DNA of 64,000 nucleotides from Typha latifolia (Eukaryota > Streptophyta > Magnoliopsida > Poales > Typhaceae): positions 7,739,501 through 7,803,500 of the forward strand of contig CM034102.1 in NCBI GenBank assembly GCA_019914945.1, given 5' to 3'. The position numbers and the translations under genes are program-made. Shown here one piece after another: positions 11,192 through 22,432 of this stretch (positions are counted from its first letter, which is position 1; each line of letters begins with the position of its first letter). Below the pieces are notes generated by a model that had not been told where the DNA came from, made no database searches, and saw nothing but the letters and a program-made list of their open reading frames with translations.

Positions 11192-12130
11192 CTAATGCAA
11201 TATGACAATTGAATGAAATAAGTCATACACAAATCAATCAAATCATCAAAAGTATATTATAATCAATTTTAATGCATCACTCAAAATTAAATTAATCTTG
11301 ATTGATCATAACAATATACATATGCAAGGTGAGCAGAGATAACATGAAATATTTTTCTTAAATAAACTTTCCTATTTAAACAATGATACAACACAGTAGT
11401 CAAACCGACTTAGTATTAAAATTTGCACTTTTCGACTTATTCTCCATAACCGAACAGGAATTTTTCCTGTATTATTTTTTTTATATATAAACCATATAAG
11501 TGCAATGATGGCTTTCACACATGAGTAGGTAGCCCTTTTCTTGTAGTACATATCAACCAATGTGCAAGAAGATATTCACAAACATCAAAGAATTTTATTT
11601 AATTTGCAAGCAATGTACTGAGTCAAACTGGACTCTAAACAAGATGACTTTCACACAAACTCATTGTAGCCCTTTTCATTGATCTTTTATGAACATATTT
11701 GTGATGACTAAGCATGAGGTCAAACTGTGCAAATCAACGTCAATAGTGAGCTATTTAAAAAAAAATTCATTATGTCATGCTCACTCAAGAATATACACAT
11801 GTTATGAGTGCATTAATTTCAGTATAATTATCATAGAAGTCGAGAGAGTGAATAAATCAGAAATGATACAATATACTACAAGATGACAAAATTGATTATA
11901 ATAACTCATAATCAAGAGAAAATTCATATTTATATGTCAAGAGTATATTATTGAATCTAGGAGTGCATCAATTTTTTTTTATATGACAAAAACTCTCGAC
12001 AAATTTGAAACTAAAACCAAAGAAAATTTCAGAGAAAAGAAAACCTAAAATGAAACGAAAAGAAATAATAAAAATGAAATATGCAAACCAAAACACGCAA
12101 ACCAAAACAAAAGGAAAATCAATCCAAAGC
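11192..12130 (-). other. Copia 1 post-pol noncoding region
   Basis: AT-rich sequence that aligns with 45866-46785 of copia element 2 (shared phrases such as GAATGAAATAAGTCATACAC and CATCACTCAAAATTAAATTA). It has no coding frame of note. In element 2 the same region continues to the extra ORF; here it ends at the fusion to the family 3 LTR. Confidence 0.8.
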
Positions 12131-15080
12131 ACAAATTCCTAAAGAAGTACGAAGATACTCAAATCTCTGTAAATCCAAAGGTTTGTAAATAGATCACCCA
12201 ACTGTTTCTCGGTCTCAACATATTCTAGTGCTATTGTTTTGTCTTCAACTAACTCGCGTATAAAATGATGTCGGATATCAATATGCTTTGTACGCGAGTG
12301 TTGAACAGGATTTTTTGAAATATTAATAGCACTCATGTTGTCACAATAAAGCACCATAGTATCTTGTTCAATCCCGTAATCTTTGACCATCTGTTTCATC
12401 CATAGTAACTGAGAACAATAACTTTCCACTGCAATGTACTCGGCCTCCGCAGTAGATAAAGATATCGAGTTTTGTTTCTTACTGTGCCAAGCAACCAGAT
12501 TGTTTCCAATATACAAACATCCACCAGAGGTACTTTTTCTATCATAACATGAACCTGCCCAATCAGAATCCGTGTATCCAGATATGATATTTCCCGAGTC
12601 ATAAGTAAACCAGATACCTAAGTCAACTATACCACCGACATATTTTATGATACGTTTCACAGCATACAAATGTGTCTCCTTAGGTTCAGACTACCAATCA
12701 TGATCTTATATAGTGTCTGATCAACACTTTTTCCTGAAATATCCTTACCTAGATTGGTAGTTATACTCATAAGAGTTCTAGCATGTTTTGCATTATCTAA
12801 ACCGGATTTAGTCACAAGATCCTTAGCATACTTGGTTTGAGCGATAAATATCCCTCTTTCCAACTAAGTAATTCGAAGTCCCAAAAAAAACTTCAACTCA
12901 CCCATCATGCTCATCTCAAAATGACTATACATAAGATCTACAAACTCCTTAGCTAATGATCGACTCGTTGCCCCGAAGACAATGTCATCCATATAAATTT
13001 GTGCCACAACTAAACTCTTGTTTGACCGTCTAATGAACAATGTCTTGTCCACTCCCCCTCGAGTGAACCCCGCATCCACTAAAAAAGTGGTCAACTTCTC
13101 ATACCAAGCTCTTGGAGCTTATTTTAGCCCATAGAGGGCCTTTTTCAGTTTAAACATATGAGAAGGAAATTTTTGATCTTCGAACCCTTTCGGTTGTTCT
13201 ACATAAACATCTTCATTCAGAGTACCATTCAAGAAAGCACTTTTCACATCCATTTGAAACAATTTAAATTTTAAGTGACAAGCAATAGCAAGCAGTATAC
13301 GAATAGATTCTAATCTAGCAACAGGAGCAAATGTCTCATCAAAATCTATACCCTCAACTCCGAGTATATCCCGTGCTACGAGTCTAGCTTTATTTCGAAC
13401 TATATTGCCATGTTCATCACTTTTATTCTTGTAAATCCATTTTGTTCTGATGACGTTCACATTCTTAGGTCTAGGAACTAAATACCAAACATCATTCCTA
13501 GAAAATTGCTCTAATTCCTCATGCATAGCATTAACCCAAGAATCGTCTAACAATGCTTCCTTCACATTTTTAGGTTCAAAAGAAGATATATAACAAGTAA
13601 ATGAAAGCTCACTTTGGATTTGTCGTCCTGTCTTAATTAGTTCATTTATGTCTCCGATCACTTGTGACAGTGGATGATCTGATTTCACTCTGGCAGATGG
13701 TTCCGGTACGTTGTAGTCATCTTTGTTCATTTCAACTTTGTCCTTGTCCTAATTCTCAATTTCCAGATCAAGCTCCTTTCCTATTTCTTCATCATATGTA
13801 TCTGCAAAAACAGAAATAGGAGTAGCTTCAGTTAAATCAGTAGTGGATTCATCTATCATAACATTAGCAGATTCCATAACAGTAGAAGTATCAAGATTAA
13901 ATACTCTGTAAGCTCTGCTATTATTCGAATACCCTAAGAAGATGCCTTCATTACTTCTAGTGTCAAATTTAGTCAAATATTCTCGATCACGCAAGATATA
14001 GCATTTACTACCAAAAACTCAAAAATATTTAACACTAGGTTTCTTACCTTTCCAGATTTCATATGCAGTCAATTTTGTACCTGGTCTTAGATAAACACGA
14101 TTTATCACATGTACCGCTGTATTGACCGCCTCTGCCCAAAACCTTTGAGGAACCTTTTTAGCGTGAAGCAGAACCCTAGCCATTTCCTGCACAACTCGAT
14201 TCTTTTTTTCCACAATCCCGTTTTGTTGTGAAGTTATAGGAGCTGAAAATTTATGTTGAATACCAAGAGAATCGCAAAATATGGAAAAATTTTCATTTTC
14301 AAATTCTCTACCATGATAGAACGAATCCTAACTAGGGTAATAGATTTTTCATTCTGCAATTTTAAGCATAGTGATTTAAAAACTTCAAAGGTTTCAAACT
14401 TCTCACGTAGAAAGACAACCCAGGTATATCTGGAGTAATCATCAACCATTAATAATATATAGCGTTTACCTCCAAGACTTTCCGTTTTTGTTAGACTCAT
14501 CAAGTCCATGTGAACTAATTGGAGCACACGGTCGGTGGTAGCTGCATTTACTTTCTTGTGTGAAATCCTAGTTTGTTTTCTAATTTGACACGAACCGCAC
14601 ACTCTTTTTGACATTTCTTTTATCTTAGGTATTACTCTTACCACTTCTTGTTTGGACAGAGTAAATAATTCCTTGTGATTCACATGTCCAAGACGTTGAT
14701 GCCAAAGATCTGCAATGTCAAAAGAGGCACTGTTAACATTTCAATTTATGTGACGTTCCAACAACATAGCAATTATCAGATATTCTAGATCCATAATATA
14801 CAACATTACCACCATGATCTAGAATAGTACAATCAATTTTGGAGAATTTTACCTCATAATTTTCATCACAAAATTGACTGATACTCAGAAGATTTGCTTT
14901 CAAGCCCTTAACATAAAGAACATTTTCAAGAATGGAAACCCCCGGAGAACTTATCTTTCCTTTACCTATTACCTTGGATGAATTACCATCTCCGAATGTC
15001 ACAACTCCCCCTTCATGTTTTTCAAGATTAGAAAATAACGATTGTCACCTGAAATATGTCTTGAACAACCACTGTCTAAA
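12131..15080 (-). pseudogene. Copia 1 pol (protease, integrase, RT, RNase H), decayed
   Basis: In minus-strand order: the protease region following DSG (15002-14733), the GAG-pre-integrase/HHCC segment, the integrase core (VHMDLMSLT, VDDYSRYTWVVF, then VQEMARVLLHAKKVPQRFWAE), RT (KWIYKNKSDEHGNIVRNKARLVA, KLFQMDVKSAFLNG, YMDDIVFGAT) and RNase H (YTDSDWAGSCYDRKSTSGG, LSTAEAEYIA, HIDIRHHFIRE). Relative to element 2 a 67-bp deletion near 12690, bounded by GACT, removes part of the RT/RNase H linker and shifts the frame. At least seven breaks split it. Confidence 0.9.
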
Positions 15081-16043
15081 TGATATGATTCGGACTTCAG
15101 CGACATCGTCTCGAGCATGGATTCATTTTAGGAGTGTTTTTATTTCATGTTTTAGTGTTTAATTTCCATTAAAATAAGTTTTCTGTAAGTTGCGTTCGAA
15201 CGCGGGTGGAGTGAGTTCAAACGCGGTCTGTGAACGGGGTTGTGAACGTGGTGAAGAGATTTGACCGCGTTCGAACGCACTATGAACGCCTGCATCGCGT
15301 TCACAAATACCGACAAGCGCGTTCGAACGCCTGCATCGCGTTCGCAAATCCAGAAGAGCGAACTCGGTGCGTTCGAACGCGGTCGGGCGAGTTTGAACGC
15401 GGTCGACGAAAATTGTGTTTTTAGGGTTAATTTGAGTTGTTGGTTAGCCTATAAAAGGATGTGGTAGGCAACCAAATTGGGATGAATTATTGAGATTGAG
15501 TTTTGCCTTGCCTCCTTTGTCTTCTTTGCTCCCGTTCTCTCAATCCCCGACGACGTCGCTTCTAACCTCCCTCGTCCGGCTAATCACCCTAGTCCCTTAG
15601 GGGTGGCCCTCTTCTCCCCCTCCGTCCAATCTATCCAACACTTGCCCTAATCCTTCCATCAACCACAACCCTTCCACATCACTTTTCACCGGTGCCACCA
15701 CATTAACGCCGGTCCACCTTCAACCACCATTACCTAGGATCACGTGCCTCCATCCACGGATCCAAAACAGACCATCTGACCTTTGTCTACAAATCGGACG
15801 ATATCTCAAGATCCCCACATCCGATTCACCTGCAACTAGATTTGTTGGAAAGCTCTTTTCTGGGGCTACAACATATCAATGTTTCACGTCGATCCGACGG
15901 CGGCATATTTCGGGATCTTATTTCAAAGTTTCGTGTCAGATCTAGTCCAGATCAAGAATTGGAAGAGATCGACCCTTCACCAAAAAAGCGAGATCGTATC
16001 AAGCTGGTATCAGAGCTCCATAGCCAGAGGCGTGATTGTATCA
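15081..16043 (+). mobile_element. Gypsy-type LTR ('family 2') with PBS stub nested in copia 1 (TSD CTAAA)
   Basis: Starts TGATATGATTCGG and ends GATTGTATCA, with CTAAA on both sides (15076-15080, 16044-16048). Bases 15081-16001 are the LTR proper, ending GATCGTATCA as in the copy at 22433-23369. The last 42 bases hold the primer-binding site TGGTATCAGAGC (16005-16016) and finish with a second GTATCA end. This looks like an element reduced to 5' LTR, PBS and the last dozen bases of its 3' LTR. The target is just before the protease DSG of copia 1. Confidence 0.9.
15187..15457 (+). promoter_or_regulatory. GCGTTC/GAACGC array and TATA box in the family 2 LTR
   Basis: Palindromes or half-sites GCGTTCGAACGC occur from about 15190 to 15405 with spacers such as CTGCATCGCGTTCGCAAAT, followed by the TATA box TATAAAAG at 15450-15457. 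Position relative to the LTR start (about 100-370) is that of a U3 enhancer and promoter. Function is inferred from position. Confidence 0.6.
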
Positions 16044-17844
16044 CTAAATACCACAAATCAGAATTTAAAGCTTTCAAAGCTATATGCACAACATAACATT
16101 TCAAATCACTTTTCTTGACCCATATGACCTTTGCTTTTATCCCATAAATAAAAGCAGTTCTAGGTTTTTGCAAAAATTTGCAATGAGGTCAAATATGTCC
16201 TAGAATGCTGCAATGATAGCATGTCGGAACAAACCATTTTCTACTCACCTTTTGTTGAGGAGTGTGACTAAAGTTTACCTTTGGTGTCGTTGACGATTCA
16301 CCAGTTTGTAGATTCACCTTTAGTTTAGAAGCATTCATCCAGGATTGCTTTGTAATGCGGTTGATGACTTCAGATATTCTTTCTTTTGTATACCTGTAGA
16401 AACGAAGATAATTTTATTATTATTTGAATTACTAGTATATCCAACACCATACTTGTCTAGGATCTCGTCAAGTTTGTTCTTTCCTTTTAGAAATGTCACT
16501 TCCTTATTCAGTCGCTCTAGTTCAATTTTATCAGCCTTCATTTTATTTTTTGCATTGTCAAGTTGTTCAGAAAGGTCTTTGACACATTCAAGTTCCAATT
16601 TGTACTTCTTCTCAAATTAAATTCTTTCAAGTTCGATTACCTTGAGTTGTTGATGTAGTCTAAGATTGCTTTTCTTGAGTTTAAACGACTCCAGGTACAG
16701 GTCATTATATGCCTTTTGTATTTCAGATTCATCTTCTTCAGCTGGTAACATATCCTGATCATCTGTACTATTAGTATCAACAACGGAATCAATATTGAGT
16801 AGCGAAGAGACAAAAGCAACAAAGTTTTCTTCGTCTTTTCCAATCATCATCAGATTCATCTGAGTCATCCCAAGTAACTTTCATCGCTTTACCCTTCTTC
16901 TTAAGGCGATTAGGGCATTCTTGTGCTATGTGTCCAAAACCAGAACATTCAAAACATCGAAATTTATTCTCAGAATTCTTATTTTTCTGTTTGACTTGTG
17001 TTCGAACTAGCAGTATTCTTCTTTTTCACAAATGCTTTGCTTTTCTCAAGTTTTTCAGCATTCAACTTGTTTGGCTTCCGAAAGAATTTATTGAACTTTT
17101 TGACGAACATGGCCAACATCTCAACATTTAAATCACCTTCTTCATCAGACTCTTCTATACTTTGTTCAACTGTGGCTAGGGCAATCCCTTTCGACTTCCT
17201 CGATTTTGAAAGGCTGGACTCAAATGTTTGTAGATTTCCTACCAATTGTTCAACTTTCATAGAATCGATGTCCTTACTTTTCTAAATAGTTGTAACTTTC
17301 GCCTGAAACCTCTCTGGAAGAGACCTAAGGATCTTACGGACAATTGCATTTCAGGAATTTTCTCTCCTAGGTTGAAACTGGAGTTGACTGTATCACTCAG
17401 CTTTGCATAAAACTCATCAAATGTCTCATTCTCCTCCATATGTAGAGTTTCAAAACTAGTAGTCAACCTCTAAAGTTTAGAAAGTTTTAAAGCCATAGTT
17501 CCTTCGTGAGTAGTTTCTAAGATCGTCCAAACTTCTTTTGTTATCTCACAAGTAGAGATTCTTCTAAATTCTTTCGAGGAAATACAACTAAAAATTGCAT
17601 TTATTGCCTTGCTATTCCATCCAACTTTTTCATAGTCTGACCTATCCCATGACTCTATCGGTTTATCAGCAAGTTTATCATCCACCATGTACATTGGTGG
17701 ACTCCAACCGTTCACAACGACAAACCATACTCGTTCATCTATAGACTTCAAGTAAGCTCTCATCCTAGCTTTCCAATATCCATAATTTGATCCATCTAGG
17801 ATAGGAGGTCTAATAGATGATGGTCCATCTCTATGAAAATCCAT
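16044..17844 (-). pseudogene. Copia 1 gag, decayed
   Basis: An ATG at 17844 opens the conserved start MDFHRDGPSSIRPPILDG, then YGYWKARMRAYLKSIDERVW, the UBN2/copia capsid type. Downstream come DLNVEMLAMFVKKFNKFFRK, a zinc knuckle region, and a coiled-coil-like segment (ELECVKDLSEQLDNAKNKMK). Frames break at about 17470, 17257, 16979, 16617 and 16335. The end of gag abuts the nested LTR at 16043. It parallels the better kept gag of element 2. Confidence 0.85.
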
Positions 17845-17879
17845 GCCTATCTGATCTATCTCAAGAGGTGAGAGAACCT

Positions 17880-17891
17880 GCTCTGATACCA
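17880..17891 (-). other. Primer-binding site of copia 1
   Basis: The minus strand reads TGGTATCAGAGC, a perfect match to the complement of the initiator Met tRNA 3' end, two bases inside the LTR end. Confidence 0.95.
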
Positions 17892-17893
17892 AT

Positions 17894-18920
17894 TGAAAAA
17901 ATCCCTAGACACAAGTATGTATCTAAATACTAGGCAATGATATCACTCGTTCGCTTAAGTAAAAGTCCGTAGAAATATTAGGAATGAAAGCAGAGATGAA
18001 CAACAAGATTTTAATGTGGAAAAACCCAAACGGAAAAAAACCACGGATCCAAACTCGGATCAAAACCAATCACTAGAATAGTAGTAGTTACAAGACTGAC
18101 TCACAAAACAACCCGTCGATCCAAACGACTTTGTTCTTCTCAGTCTTGCTCGCTAGAACCCATGATTCACTGCTTCTCGTGATTGAAGTCCAATCTCAGT
18201 AACCCTCGAGATTGATCTTTCGTCTAGATAGCCCTTAAGACGAAATATTAAGTTTTATAGATAAGTGGAACCTTGATAGTTGAAGAACCGATATAGCCTC
18301 AAGAAGTCTCCTTCAATAATGCTTCTTCCACCCTCTCAAGATAGGGCATCACAATCTTTATATATGATCTCCAAGATAGAGCCAAATCCAAGTCTTATCC
18401 GTACTCACGAAAGTCCAATTTTATCAAACTCCGTTGGTGCGTTCCAACGCAGCCTGGGTGCGTTCAAACGTCATGACTTGAACTCAGGTGCGCTCGAACG
18501 GGCCCGAGTGCGTTCGAACGCGACAACTTGAATTCTTCAAGTTGCGTTCGAACGCGTTTGTGAACGCAGCTCTCGGTCTGTGTGAACACAGTACCAGCGT
18601 TCGAACGCGTTTGTGAATGCGGCTCTCTGTCTGTGTGAACGCAGTACCTGCGTTCGAACGCGTTTGTGAATGCGGCTCTCTGTCTGTGTGAACGCAGTGC
18701 CCGCGTTCGAACGCGTTTGTGAACGCGGCTCTCTGTCTGTGTGAACGTAGATTCCGCATTCGAACGTGTTTGTGAACGCGGAGTGAACTTGACGGCTTTT
18801 CTCCAATAATCTTGCAATTCTTTAAACCAGAGATATTCTAGACTTGTGTAAAGCTCATATACATGAAAAAATACACTTAGAATATTTTGTACACAATTGT
18901 CAACTAATAAAAACCTAACA
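17894..18920 (-). repeat. 5' LTR of copia 1 (1,027 bp)
   Basis: Plus-strand ends are TGAAAAAATCCCTAGACAC and AAACCTAACA. Palindrome starts at 18544, 18597, 18650, 18703 and 18756 show an exact 53-bp period, one unit more than in the 972-bp LTRs of element 2, which accounts for the length difference. The expected partner TSD (GACCT, 18921-18925) is lost with the 3' end. Confidence 0.9.
18540..18790 (-). repeat. 53-bp tandem repeat with GCGTTCGAACGC palindromes
   Basis: Five palindromes at 53-bp spacing. Each unit has the palindrome, then GTTTGTGAACGC, a CTCTCTGTCTGTGTG stretch and a further GAACGC. The repeat is open in several reading frames (peptides of the type VHKRVRT, SQTRSNA), which is a by-product of a repeat not divisible by three. 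Confidence 0.9.
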
Positions 18921-19143
18921 GACCTTGATAACATCTCCATGTTTGAATCCGTGGAGGATAGAGGAGGCAGCATTGCGTTTGCTTGGTCTTCTTGCCTTTG
19001 AGTGCCTGTGCATGGAGATGTAGAGTTACTCTCTTCCGCGCATATGGATATCTCTCCTTCTTCTTCTCTTTTTTGAGCTGCTATGGATATAGTGGTTGAT
19101 GTCATTGCGGATGCATGCCAAGAAAAGCTGGCTCTAATACCAA
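18921..19143 (-). pseudogene. gag start and PBS of a further LTR element, cut by copia 1
   Basis: On the minus strand a primer-binding site TGGTATTAGAGCC (about 19131-19143) follows the LTR at 19146-19831. An ATG at 19105 then opens a frame of about 61 codons (MTSTTISIAAQKREEEGE...) that runs straight into the copia 1 LTR. Position suggests the N-terminus of gag. Not enough remains to assign the superfamily. Confidence 0.55.
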
Positions 19144-19145
19144 CT

Positions 19146-19831
19146 TGTTATGGTTGCTTTTGGTGAAGATAATTTCTATCTGATTTCATAGTCTAAACAA
19201 AATTCTACGCGGAAATTGCAAAGATAATTGGGATTGATCCAACCGTTGGATTGGTCTGAGATTTAGATATGTTCTACTCTAGAAATTATGACTCCAACTC
19301 AACTAAAATCCCATTGATTGAATGAGTAAATCGAAAGTTACTTAAGAAACAATGACCAATGGTTAGGAGGTAGTGGGATGGACGTAGAATATGGAGTTAG
19401 GATTATGGAAAATGATTATGGTATGGTGGATGGATTAGTGTTTGGAACTAGATGAGGGGGGAGAAGAGAGCTTCCAGGTATGGCTGGTCGCTAGAAGGAA
19501 TGAGAAGTGATAGAGGATTAACCTCAGCCGTAGACGAGAACTCAGGTTGTATACCGAGAGGGAGAAGATGGCTCAAGCCTAGATGAAAACTGATTCCAAT
19601 GATCAATAATCCAAAGGGGCTACTTTTCTACATATTTGGAGGCTAGACAAACATTCAAAAACTCTAAACAAATCCTATTACAACTCAACTTTTCCGTTGT
19701 GCGTTCAAACACACCCCGATCACGTTCGAATGGCCGAAACTATTTTATTTTCTTAAAACATAAATAGAAATTAATACAAATTGAAGTAGTTTAATCATGT
19801 TCACTATGCACCTAAATCAAGAATTATAACA
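19146..19831 (-). repeat. LTR ('family 5'), minus orientation
   Basis: Plus-strand ends TGTTATGG and AATTATAACA form an inverted repeat, and a PBS lies just outside the left end. Decayed half-sites (GCGTTCAAAC, ACGTTCGAATGG) lie at about 19700-19735, upstream of a TATA-like CCAAATATG on the minus strand. Flanking 5-mers do not match, as expected for an LTR still joined to internal sequence. Confidence 0.7.
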
Positions 19832-20035
19832 CATGGTTGCAAGAGCCACTGAGGAGATAAAGGGCTTGAGAGGCAAAGGCTGGGAAGATTCCTGATGAAG
19901 CTTGGAAATACTACAAGCATATGGATTTCTTAAAAGCTTTACAAGCATCTAAAGAGGCTTTCGAAGCCCAGAAAGGAGCTAGTGTGAAAGGGAGGAGCAT
20001 GTAGAAGGGAAGTACCCTTTAAACTCTTACTCCAT

Positions 20036-20741
20036 AAATTTAATTTTTTGGAATTGTAGAGGGACAAATAAAAGGGCGACTTGGAATAGGTGTAGGGAAT
20101 TTTATTAGATCTCACGATATTTTTGTTTTATTTCTATTAGAGACAAGGATTAAAGAAGACAGAGTGATGAAAGTGACCAAAAATTTGAAAGAGGCTCGGA
20201 TATGTATGCGGTTTCTAGCTATGGCCTTTTTGGTAGCATAGTCATTCTTTGGAAGACTGATGAGATAATAACCACTATTCTTAAGGGTTTGCTCTAAGCA
20301 ATTTATGTTGCCATGACATCAAAAAGTTTCAACTTTTCTTTTATCGGCTCAAGTATCTACGCTAGCACTTCTTATCTTGTTAGAAAATCTCTCTAGGATG
20401 ACTTTAATTTCATTGCAAATGCTAGTTCACCTTAGATTTGTGGGGCTGATTTTAATGTCATCCTTAACCCGAAAGACAAAAAAGGTGGTAGCCCTTTTGT
20501 GAAAGACATGGCTGTTAGGGAGTTTGTTGATTATCTGGCAAGCTCTCAGTTGGTTGACCTTGGTTTTAGTAGCCCCCCTTTCACCTGATCTAACAATCGG
20601 GATGAGGGTGTCAAGGTCTCGTGTCATACTGATAGAACTTTTGTCAACCTTAACTAGCTTCAAAGATTCCCTATGGCTAAAGTTAATCTTTATCATTCGA
20701 CTTCTGATAAGGCTTCTCTCCTTCTTGAGATTTTTGTCAAT
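20036..20741 (+). pseudogene. LINE (L1-type) endonuclease remnant
   Basis: Translated with stops ignored, the stretch shows the APE-type endonuclease of plant LINE ORF2: FWNCRGTNKRATWNR near the start, ADFNVILNPKDKKGG at about 20447-20490, VDYLASSQLVDLGFSSPPFT with SNNRD, and TSDKASLLLEIF at the end. The catalytic His of the usual SDH is Lys here, and several TAG/TAA/TGA codons occur. This enzyme nicked target DNA for retrotransposition. Bases 19832-20035 may be its upstream part. The reverse transcriptase is absent: the sequence changes to GGA-rich repeat at 20742. Confidence 0.75.
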
Positions 20742-20925
20742 GGAGGAGAAGGATGCTAGAGGAGGAAGAGGCTTGAAGAGGAGGAGGAGGATGATGTCGA
20801 TGGAGGAGGTGAACATCGATGGAGGAGGTGGAGGAGGAGGCCACCGAAAGAGGTCGAAGAAGTCGATAGTCGTGGTTGATGGAAGAGGAGGAGGAAGAGA
20901 AAGAGGAAGAGGATGAGATTGTTGG
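20742..20925. repeat. GGA/GAA-rich low-complexity tract
   Basis: Imperfect GAGGAG/GATGGAGGAGG repeats on the plus strand. Open frames across it are compositional. It directly abuts the LINE remnant. Confidence 0.7.
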
Positions 20926-21029
20926 CTTTGTTGGAGAGAATTCTATTACATTTAGGATTAGGGTTAGATAGAGATAAGATCATAGGAGCCATTGGATCAA
21001 AGATCTAATAATTATACATATATATATCG

Positions 21030-21180
21030 AGTCGAGCCTAAGTGAGCCAGCTCCTGCTTAGGCTTGGCTCGAAATTTTAATCGAGCCTTAAAATAAGGCT
21101 CGGGCTCAACTCAGCTCAAACCAAATTGAGTCAAGCTTGAGCTGAACACCAACCGCTCATTTATTTTGACACCCTAATTT
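21030..21180. mobile_element. Possible hAT-like/MITE end fragment
   Basis: Repeated GAGCC/GGCTCG words (GAGTCGAGCCTAAG, GGCTTGGCTCGAA) and a terminus TTTGACACCCTAAT resemble non-autonomous hAT-type elements common in plants. No paired end or TSD was found. Confidence 0.3.
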
Positions 21181-22432
21181 CCCCAATGGACGAATATATA
21201 TATTTTATGAGGAAAAGGTCTGTAGACAAGTCATTCATTATGTTTTATCTTTAAAAGCAAATTGGAAAGTGGATCAACCCATTTGATACAAACATGATAT
21301 TCAATCACACACCACGGTGCAGCCAAAGAGGCCAGAGGTGAGTGACCTTCTCCGGCACGGCACAGTAAGAATTAGAAGGGCAGTGGTCATCAGTAGCAGA
21401 ATGAGCACTAGCAATAACTTGGCTAATAGGTGATCCAAATGGTGAGCCTGATGCTTAGAAAGTGCACTGCCACCTCTCTTGGAAAGATACGAAAAATTCC
21501 TAGCAGCTAAGAGTCATCTTATATATATTCTCATATAATCCCCGCACCTAGGAATAAGGGGGCCATTTTACGTGGTGAATAGCAACCAAACACTAGTGTC
21601 ATTTCCTCTTAATGTGGCAGCTAAAAGAAACAACATTTTGATTGTTCAGTAATTAGCATCAACCAGCACATTGTTGGCCAAGACTTCACACACCTGGTCT
21701 TTTCCTAACTTATATTCGATTAATTTATATGATTTGGAGGCAGTAACACCACTGTTTTCTGCTGCTTATAATCGTTGCATGAACCAAAATTAGCTTTGGC
21801 AACACTTCAATCGACAATATGCATTACATGCGATTCTAGTTTCTACTAGAAGCCTAGAAAAGGCATCTCATTCTGAAGCATAGCTTGTCATTTCCACACA
21901 AAAAATCGTTCAATTTTTAAAATATCAAAAATAAGTTATTGCATGCATCTTATGTAAGTCCTGTATATTTCATTAAAGAAATATATGCATCTGGTATAAA
22001 AAATAAACTAACTCAATTTCAAGAGCCACCCAATCTATTTATTAACAAACTTAAAAGAGTTTTTTTTTTTTTATGCTAATAGGCCCTGATGTACAAACTA
22101 TCATTTTTTTAAACAAAAGATAGCCCTTATTGACTTGTTACATAAAACCAGCTCAAATTAACCAATTTTCATCATTATCATACACTTTTATATACTATGA
22201 GTGAAAAACATATTACTATAAGTTATTCATCATTTATAATTTGAATATTCACAAACCTACATTTTTAGTAACAATTTCATTTATCTAAAGATATTATTTC
22301 TTGGACAATTTGAAGTACAATTTGATTCAAATAGACTTATGATTTGAACAACTACAGGTGTTATATTATTCAAATACACTTGAAACCTGGGGCTTTTGTA
22401 ATTTAATTTAGTTTTTAAAACTGAGTGCATAT
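21181..22432. other. Spacer, no recognised gene
   Basis: AT-rich sequence with a less AT-rich island at about 21300-21560. On the minus strand 21513-21301 is open for about 70 codons and encodes a hydrophobic helix (LLAKLLLVLILLLMTTALLI) followed by PCRRRSLTSG, but has no upstream ATG. I do not recognise a family. Confidence 0.4.

Larger units (their letters stand above)
11192..18920 (-). mobile_element. Copia element 1 (Sirevirus-like), 3' end deleted
   Basis: A 5' LTR (17894-18920), primer-binding site (17880-17891), gag and pol are in copia order on the minus strand and close to copia element 2 in sequence. Compared with element 2, everything beyond about 11192 (extra ORF region, polypurine tract, 3' LTR) is missing and replaced by a family 3 LTR; the junction shares AATA. 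A family 2 LTR sits between gag and protease (15081-16043). Many stops and shifts make all reading frames broken. Confidence 0.9.

Noticed and set aside
18464..18806. Overlapping open frames rich in Arg, His, Cys and Thr across the LTR arrays (also near 8000-8390, 32158-32630, 43338-43715, 52203-52580)
   Set aside because: They are open in two or three frames at once because the 53-bp repeat lacks stops in every frame; the same peptides recur out of frame. No start, context or conservation suggests a protein.
19146..19831. Family 5 LTR as a solo LTR with TSD
   Set aside because: The flanks CAACT and CATGG do not match, and PBS plus a gag start adjoin it, so it is part of a longer element.
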